The notes under the pieces were generated by a model that searched no databases, was not told the DNA's origin, and worked only from the letters and a program-made list of their open reading frames with translations. Both the position numbers and the translations under genes were made by a program. This document shows, piece by piece, positions 27,699-39,411 of a DNA stretch of 64,000 bases (positions within the stretch are counted from its first letter, which is position 1; every line of letters begins with the position of its first letter). This stretch comes from Bosea sp. AS-1 (lineage in GTDB: Bacteria; Pseudomonadota; Alphaproteobacteria; Rhizobiales; Beijerinckiaceae): contig NZ_CP022372.1 of assembly GCF_002220095.1 (NCBI RefSeq), positions 4,374,501 to 4,438,500 of the forward strand, written 5' to 3'.

Positions 27699-29144
27699 TC
27701 AGCCGCTCGCCCCGCTGACGAGTGTGGCTGCGCCGCTACCGGCCGGCTCAGCCTGCCGCAGTGCCCGCAAGGCTCGATCGAGCACGTCGTAGATGCGCGG
27801 CTCATGCATCTGGGCGACGTTGAAGCGCATGAATTCACCTGCGGTCTGCGCCACGCTGAAAACATTCCCGGGCGCCAGCACCACGCCCTCCGTCAGCGCG
27901 AGCCGGGAAAGCTCCGCCGGGTCGGCGCCCTGCGGCAACCGGCACCATAGATAGAAGCCGCCACGCGGCATCAGCCAAGGCCGGATGCCCAACGCCTCGA
28001 GCCGCGGCGCCACCGTGCGCCGGGCAGCCGCGAGACGGCGGCGCACCTCCTCCATATGCTTGCGATAGCCGCCGCCGGCGAGGATGTCGGCGATCAACCC
28101 GGCAGCCAGCGGGCTAGGCCCTCCGAAGCTGGTTGCGATCTGCAGGTCGACGAGCCCCTCGATCCAGTCGGGCCGCGCCGCGATGTAGCCACACCGGACA
28201 GATGCCGACAGCGTCTTGGAGAAGCTGCCGACGCGGATGACCCGGTCGAGGCCATCGAGGACCGCCAGGCGCGGCGACGGGTCGGGCTCGAAATCGGCGA
28301 AGATGTCATCCTCGACGATGGTCATGTCATAGGCCGTGGCAATGCTGAGCAGCCGATAGGCCGATTGCGGCGACAGACTGGCCCCGGTCGGATTGTGGAG
28401 CGCTGAATTGGTGATGTAGAGGCGCGGCCGCTCGGCGCTGACAAGCGCTTCGAAGGCGGCGATGCCGGGGCCGGTCGCCGTATAAGGCACGCTGAGCAGG
28501 CGCAGTTGATGGGCGCGCAGCAGGGCGCGGAAGTTGAAGTAGCAGGGGTCGTCCACCAGCACGGTGTCCCCGGGCTGGAGCAGGAAACGGCAGACGAGAT
28601 CGACGGCCTGCGTCCCCGAACTCGTCAGCAGAAGCTGCTCCGACGACAATTGCAGCCCCTCCTCGCCGAAGCGTCCGAGCAGAAGCCGACGCAGCGGCAG
28701 CGAACCCCGCGTGCTTCCGTAATCGGCCAAGACCTCCTCCTCGCCGCGGGCGAGATTCCGCAGGCCGCGACGCAAGGCCTCGTTCGGCATCCAGTCGGCG
28801 GGCAGCCAGCCGCAGCCGGGCTTGAGCGCATCCGCATCCGCATCGAGCGACTGACGCGAGACCCAGAAGGGATCGACCGCCCGCGATGTGGCCGGCCGCG
28901 TCAGGCTGAGCGGCGGCAAGCCATGCCCGGTGAGATAGAATCCGGATCCGGGGCGGGCCCGTATCAATCCTTCCGCGGCGAGCCGGTCATAGGCCTCGAC
29001 CACGGTCGAGGGCGATACCTTCATTACCGCTGCATAGCGGCGGATCGAGGGGAGACGGTCGCCCGGCGCGAGCTGGCGCGCGGCCGCTTTCCGCCTGATG
29101 GCATCCATGATCTCTTCGGTGCGTGTCGGCAACCGACGATCCAT
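27699..29144 (-). CDS. MocR-type transcriptional regulator (GntR HTH fused to aminotransferase)
   Basis: A 481-residue fusion. Residues 1-75 form a GntR winged helix (RLPSIRRYAAVMKVSPSTVV then GLIRARPGSGFYL). About 110-470 form a class I aminotransferase fold with NPTGASL and the PLP-lysine in VGSFSKTLSASV. MocR regulators use PLP, often with an amino acid or vitamin ligand, to control a nearby gene. The ATG at 29144 follows GGTGAGGTG. It is divergent from a DMT-family exporter (29257), its likely target, with a candidate operator between them. The ligand and the exported compound are unknown. Confidence 0.9.
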   Translation of the reverse strand: MDRRLPTRTEEIMDAIRRKAAARQLAPGDRLPSIRRYAAVMKVSPSTVVEAYDRLAAEGLIRARPGSGFYLTGHGLPPLSLTRPATSRAVDPFWVSRQSLDADADALKPGCGWLPADWMPNEALRRGLRNLARGEEEVLADYGSTRGSLPLRRLLLGRFGEEGLQLSSEQLLLTSSGTQAVDLVCRFLLQPGDTVLVDDPCYFNFRALLRAHQLRLLSVPYTATGPGIAAFEALVSAERPRLYITNSALHNPTGASLSPQSAYRLLSIATAYDMTIVEDDIFADFEPDPSPRLAVLDGLDRVIRVGSFSKTLSASVRCGYIAARPDWIEGLVDLQIATSFGGPSPLAAGLIADILAGGGYRKHMEEVRRRLAAARRTVAPRLEALGIRPWLMPRGGFYLWCRLPQGADPAELSRLALTEGVVLAPGNVFSVAQTAGEFMRFNVAQMHEPRIYDVLDRALRALRQAEPAGSGAATLVSGASG

Positions 29145-29175
29145 TTCACCTCACCGTATCAGCAACAATACCAAT

Positions 29176-29203
29176 ACAGTTTTCAAGAACCGTACGGAAC
29201 TGT
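29176..29203. promoter_or_regulatory. Candidate MocR operator region
   Basis: ACAGTT...AACTGT inverted repeat (arms 29176-29181 and 29198-29203) containing a perfect CCGTACGG palindrome (29190-29197), in the 112-bp divergent region between the MocR gene and its DMT neighbour. MocR proteins usually bind repeats in such divergent promoters. Binding is inferred. Confidence 0.4.
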
Positions 29204-29256
29204 TTCTGTCACATGAGGTGCGATGCGCCTAGAGCCTGCCTGGAAAGCGAGGCAGA

Positions 29257-30117
29257 ATGAGTTTTGCAGGCAAGGGCTGGGGTAGCGGTCTCCTCGGCGT
29301 GGTGATTTTCAGCGGTTCGCTGCCGGCGACGCGCGTCGCGGTGGCAGGCTTTTCGCCGCTGTTCCTGACCTCGGCCCGTGCGGTCATCGCGGCGCTGCTC
29401 GGCGGAGTCTTCCTCCTCCTGCTGCGCCAGAAGGTACCGGGGCGGGTGGACCTGTTCTCCCTCTTCGTCGTGGCGCTCGGCGTCGTCGTCGGCTTTCCCC
29501 TGCTGACGGCGCTGTCGCTGCAGCACATCACGGCGGCGCGCTCGATCGTCTTCATCGGATTGCTGCCGCTGGCGACGGCGATCTTCGGCGTGCTGCGCGG
29601 CGGCGAACGGCCCAAGCCGGCCTTCTGGCTGTTCTCGGTCCTCGGCAGCGCAACCGTCGCCGGCTTCGCGTTGCTCCATAGCGAGGGCAGCTCGCTGACA
29701 GGTGATCTGCTGATGGTCGCCGCCGTCCTGCTCTGCGGACTCGGCTATGCGGAAGGCGCGACACTCTCGCGCCGCCTCGGCGGCTGGCAGGTGATCTCCT
29801 GGGCGCTGCTGCTATCGCTGCCGGCGATGGCCCTTGTCGCTCTGCTCTACCTGCCGACGACGTGGAATGGCATCGGCACGCCGGCCTGGCTCGGCCTCGG
29901 CTATGTCTCGGTGTTCAGCATGCTGGTCGGCTTCGTGTTCTGGTATCGCGGGCTCGCACTCGGCGGCATCGCCGGCGTCGGGCAGCTCCAGCTCCTGCAA
30001 CCTTTCCTCGGGCTGCTGCTGGCGGGGCTGTTGCTGCAGGAACCCGTCGCCTGGAGCATGATCGCGGCGACCGGCGTCGTGGTGCTCAGCGTCGCGGGTG
30101 CCAAGCGGTTCGCCTGA
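29257..30117 (+). CDS. EamA/DMT family transporter
   Basis: A 286-residue inner-membrane protein with about ten TM helices in two EamA repeats (about 5-135 and 150-280). The first repeat includes PLLTALSLQHITAARSIVFI and the second GLGYVSVFSMLVGFVFWYRG. DMT proteins mostly export amino acids, metabolites or drugs. The divergent MocR regulator suggests control by an amino-acid-like or PLP-linked signal. The start follows GGAAAGCGAGG. No specific substrate can be assigned. Confidence 0.88.
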   Translation: MSFAGKGWGSGLLGVVIFSGSLPATRVAVAGFSPLFLTSARAVIAALLGGVFLLLLRQKVPGRVDLFSLFVVALGVVVGFPLLTALSLQHITAARSIVFIGLLPLATAIFGVLRGGERPKPAFWLFSVLGSATVAGFALLHSEGSSLTGDLLMVAAVLLCGLGYAEGATLSRRLGGWQVISWALLLSLPAMALVALLYLPTTWNGIGTPAWLGLGYVSVFSMLVGFVFWYRGLALGGIAGVGQLQLLQPFLGLLLAGLLLQEPVAWSMIAATGVVVLSVAGAKRFA

Positions 30118-30266
30118 CCGGTCACCGCTCCCTGGCGACGCAGCCCATCCGGCGAACCATACCGCGCGGTGAAAACCGAGGTTCGTCGCCGCGGCGGCGT
30201 CGGACCACTCTATGCCTTCGTGAAATCAGCCTTTAGCTTGCACCCCGGCTGTATTCGGGGCGAGGC

Positions 30267-31055
30267 ATGTTCATCGTTTTCCACCAATTGCCGTTGACGG
30301 CGATGTTCGTCGTCATCCTGTCGATGAGCGCCCTCGCCTGCTGGCTCCTGATCGGCCTCGTCCGCTTCGCGGTTCCACGCCTCGGTTATCGGCTGGACGA
30401 GCCCTTGCCGATCCGCGATTCCATCATCAATGCGAGCGGCGCCTTGTTCGCACTGATGGTCGCCTTTTCAGCAGCCGGCATCTGGAACGATGCCGTTGCC
30501 GCGCGTAACGCCGTCCAGCGTGAAGCGGACGCGGTGGAAAGCGCCATGGTCCTTTCGGCTGCGCTCCCTGACGCCGCACGTACCGCATTGCATGAGAGCC
30601 TGCGGGCCTATCTCCAGGGCGTGGTGGCCATCGACTGGCCCGCAATGGCCAAGAGCATGCCGCTCGACAATCCGGCCTTCGACCAGTCCGAAAAGCATCT
30701 GCTGGGCGCGATCGAATCCGTGTCGCGGCAGGACGCTGCGCTTGCCGGCGCATCAACCTACGCGCCACTGCTCAACCAGCTACTACAGATTCGTCACGCG
30801 CGCCTCGCGCGCCTCGCCTCGTCCCAGGCAGGTGTCACCTGGGCGCAATGGTTCGCGATGTGGCTGATTTCGACCGCGACCTTGCTCGCGATCATCGTCT
30901 GCAACAGTCACGCCTTTCGCATGCAGATCGTCGCGGCCCATCTCTACGTGCTCGTCGTGTCCGCGGCCTATTTCGTGATTCTGGCGCATGATCGGCCGTT
31001 CGTCGGAAAGATATCCGTTGAGCCGACCGCCTTGCAGACCCTCCTCAAGCGCTGA
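30267..31055 (+). CDS. DUF4239 domain membrane protein
   Basis: A 262-residue membrane protein with two N-terminal TM segments (about 8-32 and 55-75), a soluble helical middle (about 80-185) containing WNDAVAARNAVQREADAVES, and two C-terminal TM segments (about 192-215 and 218-240). The AVQREA stretch and this topology are typical of DUF4239, a bestrophin-like family of unknown function. It sits alone between the DMT exporter and the oppositely oriented tRNA-Thr, with a 149-bp leader. I see no motif giving a function. Confidence 0.8.
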   Translation: MFIVFHQLPLTAMFVVILSMSALACWLLIGLVRFAVPRLGYRLDEPLPIRDSIINASGALFALMVAFSAAGIWNDAVAARNAVQREADAVESAMVLSAALPDAARTALHESLRAYLQGVVAIDWPAMAKSMPLDNPAFDQSEKHLLGAIESVSRQDAALAGASTYAPLLNQLLQIRHARLARLASSQAGVTWAQWFAMWLISTATLLAIIVCNSHAFRMQIVAAHLYVLVVSAAYFVILAHDRPFVGKISVEPTALQTLLKR

Positions 31056-31118
31056 AGCGGCCGGCGACGTCACGTCGAACGGCCTGCGCGATGGACGTGG
31101 GAGATGTAAGGGAAGAGG

Positions 31119-31194
31119 TGGTGCCGCAAGAGGGATTCGAACCCCCGACCCCCTCATTACGAATGAGGTGCTCTACCAGCTGAGCTATTGCGGC
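31119..31194 (-). tRNA. tRNA-Thr (anticodon CGU)
   Basis: 76 nt on the minus strand. The acceptor stem GCCGCAA/TTGCGGC is followed by A and an encoded CCA. The D-arm contains AGCTCAGCTGGTAGAGC. The anticodon stem CCTCA/TGAGG holds the loop TTCGTAA, giving anticodon CGT (reads ACG). The T-arm contains GGTTCGAATCC. All arms pair. No integrase or duplicated 3' end was seen, so it does not look like an island attachment site. Confidence 0.95.
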
Positions 31195-31295
31195 GACGGG
31201 TGGCGCTGTAACAGCAGGCGGGATGCTTGGCAAGCTGCAAGAGACGCCATGCACATGACCGAGACTTCCAAAGCCTCCGGCCGTCGTCGCCACCG

Positions 31296-32234
31296 TCAAT
31301 CCTTGCGCAGCTTCTCCGTCTCCGGCTTCTCCTGGCCGAGCGCGACGATGCCGCGGCGGATGGCGCGGGTGCGGGTGAAATGCTTGTGCAGCGTCTCGCC
31401 ATCGCCGTAGCGGATGGCGCGGGTGAGCAGGGCGAGGTCCTCGTTGAAGCGGCCGAGCATCTCCAGCACCGCCTCCTTGTTGTGCAGGAAGACGTCGCGC
31501 CACATCGTCGGGTCGGAAGCCGCGATGCGCGTGAAATCGCGGAAACCGCCGGCCGAGAACTTGATCACCTCGGACTGCGTCACCGCCTCCAGATCCTCGG
31601 CCGTGCCGACGATGTTGTAGGCGATGAGGTGGGGCAAATGACTGGTGACGGCGAGCACGAGATCATGATGCTGCGCGCTCATCACCTCGACCAGCGCGCC
31701 CATCCCCTCCCAGAACTGCCGTGTCCTGGCGATGGCCGTGGGGTCAGTGCCTTCTGGTGGGGTCAGGATGCACCAGCGATTGAGGAAGAGGCTGGGGAAG
31801 CCTGCGTCGGGACCCGAATTCTCCGTACCGGCGACGGGATGCGCCGGCACGAAGGACACGCCTTCGGGAAGATGCGGCATGACGGCATCGACAACCGCGC
31901 CCTTCACCGAACCGACATCGGAGAGAATGGCACCCGGCTTCAGCTCGCTCGCGATCTCCGCCGCAACCGCGCCGCAAGCGCCGACAGGCACGCAGAGGAT
32001 GACATGATCGGCGTCACGCGCCGCCTCGGCGGCCGTATCCGCAACGACATGGCCGAGAGCGAGCTCGCGCGCCCGCTGGCGAACGGCCTCGTCGCGATCG
32101 GCCAGCACGATCGTCCCGGCGAGGTTCAGCTCCTTCGCCGCATGCGCGATCGAGGAGCCAATCAGCCCGATGCCGATGATGGCGAGGCGGGCAAAGACCG
32201 GCTCGGAACGGCGCGGCGCGAAGCTTTCCGCCAT
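31296..32234 (-). CDS. Prephenate/arogenate dehydrogenase
   Basis: A 312-residue TyrA-family enzyme that oxidatively decarboxylates prephenate or arogenate on the way to tyrosine. The N-terminal NAD(P) site is IIGIGLIGSSIAHAA (about 19-33). The catalytic helical domain has SDVGSVKG, PAHPVAGTENSG (catalytic His) and SHLPHLIAYN. There is no fused chorismate mutase or ACT domain. The ATG at 32234 lies 5 bp after the hisC stop. It is the last gene of the chorismate mutase, HisC, TyrA cluster, so the three probably form one transcript. Confidence 0.92.
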   Translation of the reverse strand: MAESFAPRRSEPVFARLAIIGIGLIGSSIAHAAKELNLAGTIVLADRDEAVRQRARELALGHVVADTAAEAARDADHVILCVPVGACGAVAAEIASELKPGAILSDVGSVKGAVVDAVMPHLPEGVSFVPAHPVAGTENSGPDAGFPSLFLNRWCILTPPEGTDPTAIARTRQFWEGMGALVEVMSAQHHDLVLAVTSHLPHLIAYNIVGTAEDLEAVTQSEVIKFSAGGFRDFTRIAASDPTMWRDVFLHNKEAVLEMLGRFNEDLALLTRAIRYGDGETLHKHFTRTRAIRRGIVALGQEKPETEKLRKD

Positions 32235-32239
32235 CTGCG

Positions 32240-33346
32240 TCAGGCCTTGCCAGCGAGGAAGTCGGCGAGAGCGGAGACGACGAGGCGGTTCGCCTCCTCG
32301 GAGCCGATGGTCATGCGCAGCGCATCAGGCAATCCGTAGGACGCGACGGCGCGCAGGATGAGCCCGCGCTGGGTCAGGAAGGCGTCCGCGTCCTTGGCGG
32401 TCTTGCCGGGCGTCTTCGTGAAATGGATCAGAACGAAGTTGCCAACCGAGGGGGTGACGGTGAGGCCGAGCTTCTCCAGCTCGGCCGTCGTCCAGGCGAG
32501 CCACTTCTCGTTGTGCTCGATCGCGGCCGCGACATGGGCCTCGTCCGTGACCGCTGCGGCGCCGGCCTCGATGGCGGCGCCATTGACGTTGAACGGACCG
32601 CGGATGCGCTCGAGCGCATCGACGATGTGAGCCGGCGCATACAGCCAGCCGATCCGCAGATTGGCGAGGCCATAGATCTTCGAGAAGGTGCGCGTCATCA
32701 CCACATTTTCGCTCTCGGCGACGAGCTCGATGCCGGAGGCGTAGTCGTTGCGACGGACATATTCGGCATAGGCCGCGTCGAGCACGAGCAGGACATGCGG
32801 CGGTAGCCCAGCCTGCAGGCGCTTGACCTCGTCGAAGGGCAGATAGGTGCCGGTCGGGTTGTTGGGGTTGGCGAGGAAGACGATCTTCGTCTTCGGCGTC
32901 ACCGCCGCGAGGATGCCATCGACATCGGCCGTGTAATTCTTCTCGGGCACGACGACCGGCTTGCCGCCTGCGGCGAGGATGGCGATGCGATAAACCAGGA
33001 AGCCGTACTGGCTGTAGATGCCCTCGTCACCCTCGCCCAGATAGGCCTTGGTGACGAGCTCGAGCAGTTCATCCGAGCCGTTGCCGCAGATGATCCGCGC
33101 CGGGTCGAGGCCGTAGCGTCCGGCGATCGCCTGCTTGAGCCGGCTCGACGAGCCATCGGGGTAGAATTCCAGCTTGCCGACGAGGCCTTCGAAGGCCGCG
33201 ACCGCCTTCGGACTCGGGCCGAGCGGGGTCTCGTTGGAGGACAGCTTGTGCAGCTTTACGCCGGCGGGCGCGGCGGATTTGCCGGGGACATAGGCTTCGA
33301 TCTCGAGGACGCCGGGACGTGGGGTCGGGCGGGACGCTGTCGCCAT
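32240..33346 (-). CDS. hisC: Histidinol-phosphate/aromatic aminotransferase
   Basis: A 368-residue fold-type I PLP aminotransferase. It has [13 protein letters not shown] at the start, [19 protein letters not shown] and the PLP-lysine in [17 protein letters not shown]. The start is the ATG at 33346; upstream codons are shadows of the chorismate mutase region. HisC-type enzymes convert imidazole acetol phosphate to histidinol phosphate. In this chorismate mutase/TyrA context the copy may mainly transaminate prephenate, phenylpyruvate or 4-hydroxyphenylpyruvate. Which reaction dominates cannot be told from sequence. Confidence 0.9.
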   Translation of the reverse strand: MATASRPTPRPGVLEIEAYVPGKSAAPAGVKLHKLSSNETPLGPSPKAVAAFEGLVGKLEFYPDGSSSRLKQAIAGRYGLDPARIICGNGSDELLELVTKAYLGEGDEGIYSQYGFLVYRIAILAAGGKPVVVPEKNYTADVDGILAAVTPKTKIVFLANPNNPTGTYLPFDEVKRLQAGLPPHVLLVLDAAYAEYVRRNDYASGIELVAESENVVMTRTFSKIYGLANLRIGWLYAPAHIVDALERIRGPFNVNGAAIEAGAAAVTDEAHVAAAIEHNEKWLAWTTAELEKLGLTVTPSVGNFVLIHFTKTPGKTAKDADAFLTQRGLILRAVASYGLPDALRMTIGSEEANRLVVSALADFLAGKA

Positions 33347-33384
33347 GATGATTGACCTTGCAGCAGGAAACGGTTCAGGCCCGC

Positions 33385-34218
33385 TCAGCGGGCGGATTTG
33401 ACGGCGAAGCGCGCGGCGTGACTGCCGACTTCCGAGAAGTCGCTGAGGCCAGCGGGCGCCAGCGCCGCACGGATCGCGGCCTGATCGACCTCGCCGGAGG
33501 CGGCGACCAGCAGTGACAGATGCGAGCCGTCCGCGGCCGAAGCCGAGACTTCGGCCAGATGCTCGGCGAGGCTGTGCCGCAGCGCCTCCGACCAGCGCTC
33601 GACGCGGGCGGCATAGAGCACGATCTCTCGCACCGCCGCATCGGCCAGCGGCTTGGCGACGCAATAGACCGGCGTGCCGGCCGGATGGTCCGGCCGCTCG
33701 ATGAAGGGCAGGCGCGCGATGATCTTCGGCTTGTCCGGGCCGATCAGGTCGCGCCACCAGATGCCGGCGCTGGCGCCCTGGTCCATGCGGAAGATGCCGA
33801 GATCGCCGGCGGATTCGGCGACCGCCCGGATGACGGCGCGGGCGTCCTCATGCGGGACGAAAGGAACGGTGAAGCCGAAATGGAAGCGGGCGGAATCGCG
33901 CATCGCCGGATCGCCACCGGAGACGTCGGCATGGACCGAATAGTTCGCCTGCACATAGGTGAAGGTGGCGATGATGATGCGCCAGATGCTTTCGACCGTG
34001 TCGAGCGGCAGAAGCCCCTTATGGCGCAATGCGAGGCGCTTCATCATGTCGGCCTCGCGGCCAGGGCGGAAGGCGGAGCCGGAAGCCTGGGTTTTCTTGA
34101 CCGCGATCAGCGTCTCGATGATCTGCGAGCGCTCCATCAGCAGCGCATGCATCTCGCTGTCGATGCGGTCGATCCCGGCGCGGAGGTCGGCGAGGGTCGT
34201 GGGGGCGGCTTCGGTCAT
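33385..34218 (-). CDS. Chorismate mutase with C-terminal domain of unknown role
   Basis: A 277-residue protein. Residues 1-95 are an AroQ-type chorismate mutase: [34 protein letters not shown], then [13 protein letters not shown]. Residues about 100-277 form a second domain starting [20 protein letters not shown], with a regular alpha/beta pattern but no prephenate dehydratase TRF motif that I can see. It may be a degenerate dehydratase-like or regulatory domain. The start is the ATG at 34218 with GGAAAG upstream. A small GCCCGC/GCGGGC hairpin (33379-33393) overlaps the stop. It is first in the cluster with HisC and TyrA and divergent from metX. Confidence 0.85.
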   Translation of the reverse strand: MTEAAPTTLADLRAGIDRIDSEMHALLMERSQIIETLIAVKKTQASGSAFRPGREADMMKRLALRHKGLLPLDTVESIWRIIIATFTYVQANYSVHADVSGGDPAMRDSARFHFGFTVPFVPHEDARAVIRAVAESAGDLGIFRMDQGASAGIWWRDLIGPDKPKIIARLPFIERPDHPAGTPVYCVAKPLADAAVREIVLYAARVERWSEALRHSLAEHLAEVSASAADGSHLSLLVAASGEVDQAAIRAALAPAGLSDFSEVGSHAARFAVKSAR

Positions 34219-34296
34219 GGCAACGCACTTTCCGGCAAGGCCACGCTCCTTAGCGCTCCCGCCGGCCCTTGGCAAAGCCGGCTGCGCAATCCCGCG

Positions 34297-34326
34297 TTGA
34301 CAGCGGCGCGTCGGCACGGCATCGCT
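34297..34326 (+). promoter_or_regulatory. Weak candidate housekeeping promoter of metXW
   Basis: TTGACA (34297-34302) followed after 18 bp by ATCGCT (34321-34326), about 62 bp upstream of the metX ATG. The -35 is perfect and the -10 poor. I looked for, but did not recognise, a SAM-II riboswitch in this 169-bp region. Confidence 0.3.
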
Positions 34327-34387
34327 AGGGTTCGATTTTCCGAACGCCTGGACCGGCAAGACAAATCTCCCTGCCGAAGCGGACGAT

Positions 34388-35557
34388 ATGAGCGATCTTT
34401 CTCCCAGCCTGGCCGACCCGCTGAAGGAAGCGAACGAGCCGTCGAGCCTCGTCGCGCGCTTCGGGCCGGAGGCCCCGCTGCTCATGGATTGCGGCATCGT
34501 GCTCGACCATTGGCAGATCGCCTATCAGACCTACGGCACGCTCAACGCCGACAAATCGAACGCGATCCTGGTCTGCCACGCTCTGACGGGCGACCAGTAC
34601 GTGGCCAGCCGCAATCCGATCACCGGCAAGGGCGGCTGGTGGACGGCCATGATCGGGCCGGGCAAGCCGATCGACATCGAGCGCTTCTTCGTAATCTGTG
34701 CCAATGTCGTCGGCGGCTGCACGGGAACCACCGGGCCGGCCTCGACCAACCCGGCGACGGGCAAGCCTTGGGGCTTGTCGTTCCCGGTCGTCACCATTCG
34801 CGACATGGTGCGGGCACAGGCCGCGCTGATCGACTCGCTCGGCATCGAGACACTCTTCTGCGTCGCCGGCGGTTCGATGGGCGGCATGCAGGTGCTGCAA
34901 TGGGCTGCGAGCTATCCGGCCCGCGTGTTCTCGGCGCTGCCGCTGGCGACCGGCGCCAAGCATTCGGCCCAGAACATCGCCTTCCACGAGGTCGGGCGAC
35001 AGGCGGTGATGGCCGATCCGGAATGGCGGCAGGGTCGCTATCTCGAAGAGGGCACGCGGCCATCCAAGGGGCTTTCCGTGGCGCGGATGGGCGCGCACAT
35101 CACCTACCTCTCGGAGCAGGCGCTGCACCGCAAGTTCGGCCGCAAGCTTCAGGACCGTGAGGCGCCGACTTTCTCCTTCGACGCAGATTTCCAGGTGGAG
35201 AGCTATCTCCGCCACCAGGGCCTGAGCTTCGTCGAACGCTTCGATGCCAATTCCTATCTCTACGTCACGCGGGCGATGGATTATTTCGACCTCGCCGCCG
35301 ACCATGACGGTGTGCTGGCGCGCGCCTTCACCGGCACGAAGACGCGGTTCTGCGTCGCCTCCTTCACTTCGGACTGGCTGTTCCCGACGGCGGATTCCCG
35401 CGCGATCGTGCATGCGCTCAACGCGGCCGGCGCCTCGGTCTCCTTCGTCGAACTGGAGAGCGACAAAGGGCACGATGCCTTCCTGCTCGACGAGCCCAAT
35501 CTCTTCGCCACGACACGCGGCTTCCTGAGTGCAGCGGCGCGGGCGCGAGGGCTCTGA
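34388..35557 (+). CDS. metX: Homoserine O-acetyltransferase
   Basis: A 389-residue alpha/beta-hydrolase that activates homoserine by O-acylation in methionine synthesis. The nucleophile is Ser163 in GGSMGGMQ. Asp329 in FTSDWLFPT and His362 in ESDKGHDAF complete the triad. [14 protein letters not shown] and the HALTGD segment are typical of MetX. Acetyl- versus succinyl-CoA use is not certain from sequence by eye. It is followed after 2 bp by metW, the usual alphaproteobacterial pair. Confidence 0.94.
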   Translation: MSDLSPSLADPLKEANEPSSLVARFGPEAPLLMDCGIVLDHWQIAYQTYGTLNADKSNAILVCHALTGDQYVASRNPITGKGGWWTAMIGPGKPIDIERFFVICANVVGGCTGTTGPASTNPATGKPWGLSFPVVTIRDMVRAQAALIDSLGIETLFCVAGGSMGGMQVLQWAASYPARVFSALPLATGAKHSAQNIAFHEVGRQAVMADPEWRQGRYLEEGTRPSKGLSVARMGAHITYLSEQALHRKFGRKLQDREAPTFSFDADFQVESYLRHQGLSFVERFDANSYLYVTRAMDYFDLAADHDGVLARAFTGTKTRFCVASFTSDWLFPTADSRAIVHALNAAGASVSFVELESDKGHDAFLLDEPNLFATTRGFLSAAARARGL

Positions 35558-35559
35558 CG

Positions 35560-36183
35560 ATGGCGCTGACCGACACTCAGACCAGCCGCATCGACCTCAA
35601 GCTCGTCGCGGAGATGGTGCAGCCCGGCACACGCGTGCTCGACGTCGGCTGCGGCGACGGGGCGCTGCTGGCACTGCTGGCCGAGACCCGCAATGTCGAT
35701 GCACGCGGGATCGAGCTTTCGCGCGAAGGCGTGGCCGATTGCGTCGCGCGCGGCCTCTCGGTGATCCAGGGCGACGCCGATACCGACCTCGCCGATTACC
35801 CAGATGACAGCTTCGACTACGTCATCCTCTCGCAGACGATCCAGGCGACGCGCAATCCACGCCTCGTACTGGAGCAGATGCTCAGGATCGGCCGGCGCGC
35901 CATCGTCTCCTTCCCGAATTTCGGGCACTGGCGGATGCGTTCCCAGGTGTTCTTCCAAGGCCACATGCCGATGACCGAGGCCCTGCCCTATAGCTGGTGG
36001 GACACGCCCAATATCCATTTCTGCACGATCCGTGACTTCGTCGCGCTCTGCGATCTGATCGGCGCGGAAAAGGAACGCGCCGTCGCGCTCGACGCCGCCG
36101 GCGGCAAGGTCGGCGTCAACGCGCCCTGGTGGTTCTGGAACCTGTTCGGCGCGCAGGCCGTGTTCCTGCTGAAGCGGGGGTAG
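35560..36183 (+). CDS. metW: Methionine biosynthesis protein MetW
   Basis: A 207-residue methyltransferase-like protein. The SAM-binding-type loop VLDVGCGDGALLALLAE (about 27-43) is followed by GIELSREGV, QGDADTDLADYPDDSFDYVI and FPNFGHWRMR, all typical of MetW. MetW is needed with MetX for homoserine acylation in several bacteria and is thought to act as its partner. It starts 2 bp after the metX stop and ends in front of a bidirectional terminator. Confidence 0.94.
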   Translation: MALTDTQTSRIDLKLVAEMVQPGTRVLDVGCGDGALLALLAETRNVDARGIELSREGVADCVARGLSVIQGDADTDLADYPDDSFDYVILSQTIQATRNPRLVLEQMLRIGRRAIVSFPNFGHWRMRSQVFFQGHMPMTEALPYSWWDTPNIHFCTIRDFVALCDLIGAEKERAVALDAAGGKVGVNAPWWFWNLFGAQAVFLLKRG

Positions 36184-36208
36184 GCAAAGCCGCCTTGCCG
36201 AAAACGAA

Positions 36209-36232
36209 AAAGGGCCGCTCGCGCGGCCCTTT
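36209..36232. terminator. Bidirectional rho-independent terminator
   Basis: AAAGGGCCGC-TCGC-GCGGCCCTTT, a perfect 10-bp stem with A/T ends, preceded by A-rich sequence (GAAAA), between metW (+) and clpB (-). Confidence 0.8.
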
Positions 36233-36255
36233 CCTGTCCGTCTGCCGGGCAGAGC

Positions 36256-38874
<2,619 letters not shown>

Positions 38875-38894
38875 GTAAAATCACTCCGCCCGCG

Positions 38895-38920
38895 AAACCC
38901 GCCCCGTGGCGACGTGTTCC
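38895..38920 (-). promoter_or_regulatory. Possible EcfG-type promoter of clpB
   Basis: On the minus strand GGAAC (38920-38916), 16 bases, then GGTTT (38899-38895). It matches GGAAC-N16-CGTT except for the first base of the -10. It sits about 20 bp upstream of the ATG at 38874, leaving a short leader that still holds the Shine-Dalgarno. Confidence 0.4.
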
Positions 38921-38947
38921 GCTGCCCTTTCATCAAGATGGGGCGCC

Positions 38948-38974
38948 GCTAGGGGCCGCCCCTCGCTCTCCAAG
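38948..38974 (-). promoter_or_regulatory. Possible heat-shock (RpoH) promoter of clpB
   Basis: CTTGGAG (38974-38968), 12 bases, then CCCCTAGC (38955-38948) on the minus strand. It resembles the sigma-32 pattern CTTGAAA-N13-17-CCCCATNT, with a slightly short spacer and a weak -10. clpB is RpoH-controlled in other bacteria. Low-to-moderate support. Confidence 0.35.
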
Positions 38975-39049
38975 ATAGTGTGGCATCCGCGCAACGGAAG
39001 AGGGGGACCCCACAATTGACCCGAGGGCTGCGACAGGCCCAGATCGGGC

Positions 39050-39364
39050 ATGGCCGGAACCAAGCGACAGCAGGCGATTCGCAAGGCGCTGAGGGCGCTG
39101 GCGCCCGGCATTCCGCTTTCCGACGCCGAGGCCGTGATCGCGCTGGCCGAGCGGCGACACATGAAGGACCTGCCGCCCTCGACTGCGCTGTGGCTCGCGC
39201 TCGGCAGTCATGTCCGCCACGTCCATACCGACTATGAGCGACTGCTGGCCGAGGGTTACGACCGCGATGCAGCGCGCTTCTTCGTCGCCGACGATACCGA
39301 CGCGGTCCTTGCCGAATGGGGCTGCCAGCGCTCGGTCAGCGAAGGCGAGGATGTGGAGGACTGA
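39050..39364 (+). CDS. DUF2293 domain protein
   Basis: A 104-residue soluble protein. ALRALAPGIPLSDAEAVIA, AERRHMKDLPPSTALWLALG and YERLLAEGYDRDAARFFV match my recollection of the DUF2293 family, whose function is unknown. It is acidic at the C-terminus. It is transcribed divergently from clpB and followed by a MOSC protein on the same strand 47 bp downstream, possibly one unit. No ribosome binding site stands out. Confidence 0.8.
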   Translation: MAGTKRQQAIRKALRALAPGIPLSDAEAVIALAERRHMKDLPPSTALWLALGSHVRHVHTDYERLLAEGYDRDAARFFVADDTDAVLAEWGCQRSVSEGEDVED

Positions 39365-39411
39365 TCGAAACGGATACAGAATTTGATCTGTCAGGGAGCC
39401 GGAAGGCGGAT

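Noticed and set aside
31119..31194. tRNA-Thr as an integration site of a genomic island
   Set aside because: No integrase, no repeated tRNA 3' end and ordinary core genes on both sides.
34219..34387. SAM-II riboswitch upstream of metX
   Set aside because: I looked for the conserved core and pseudoknot seen before alphaproteobacterial met genes and could not identify it. A covariance-model search would be decisive.
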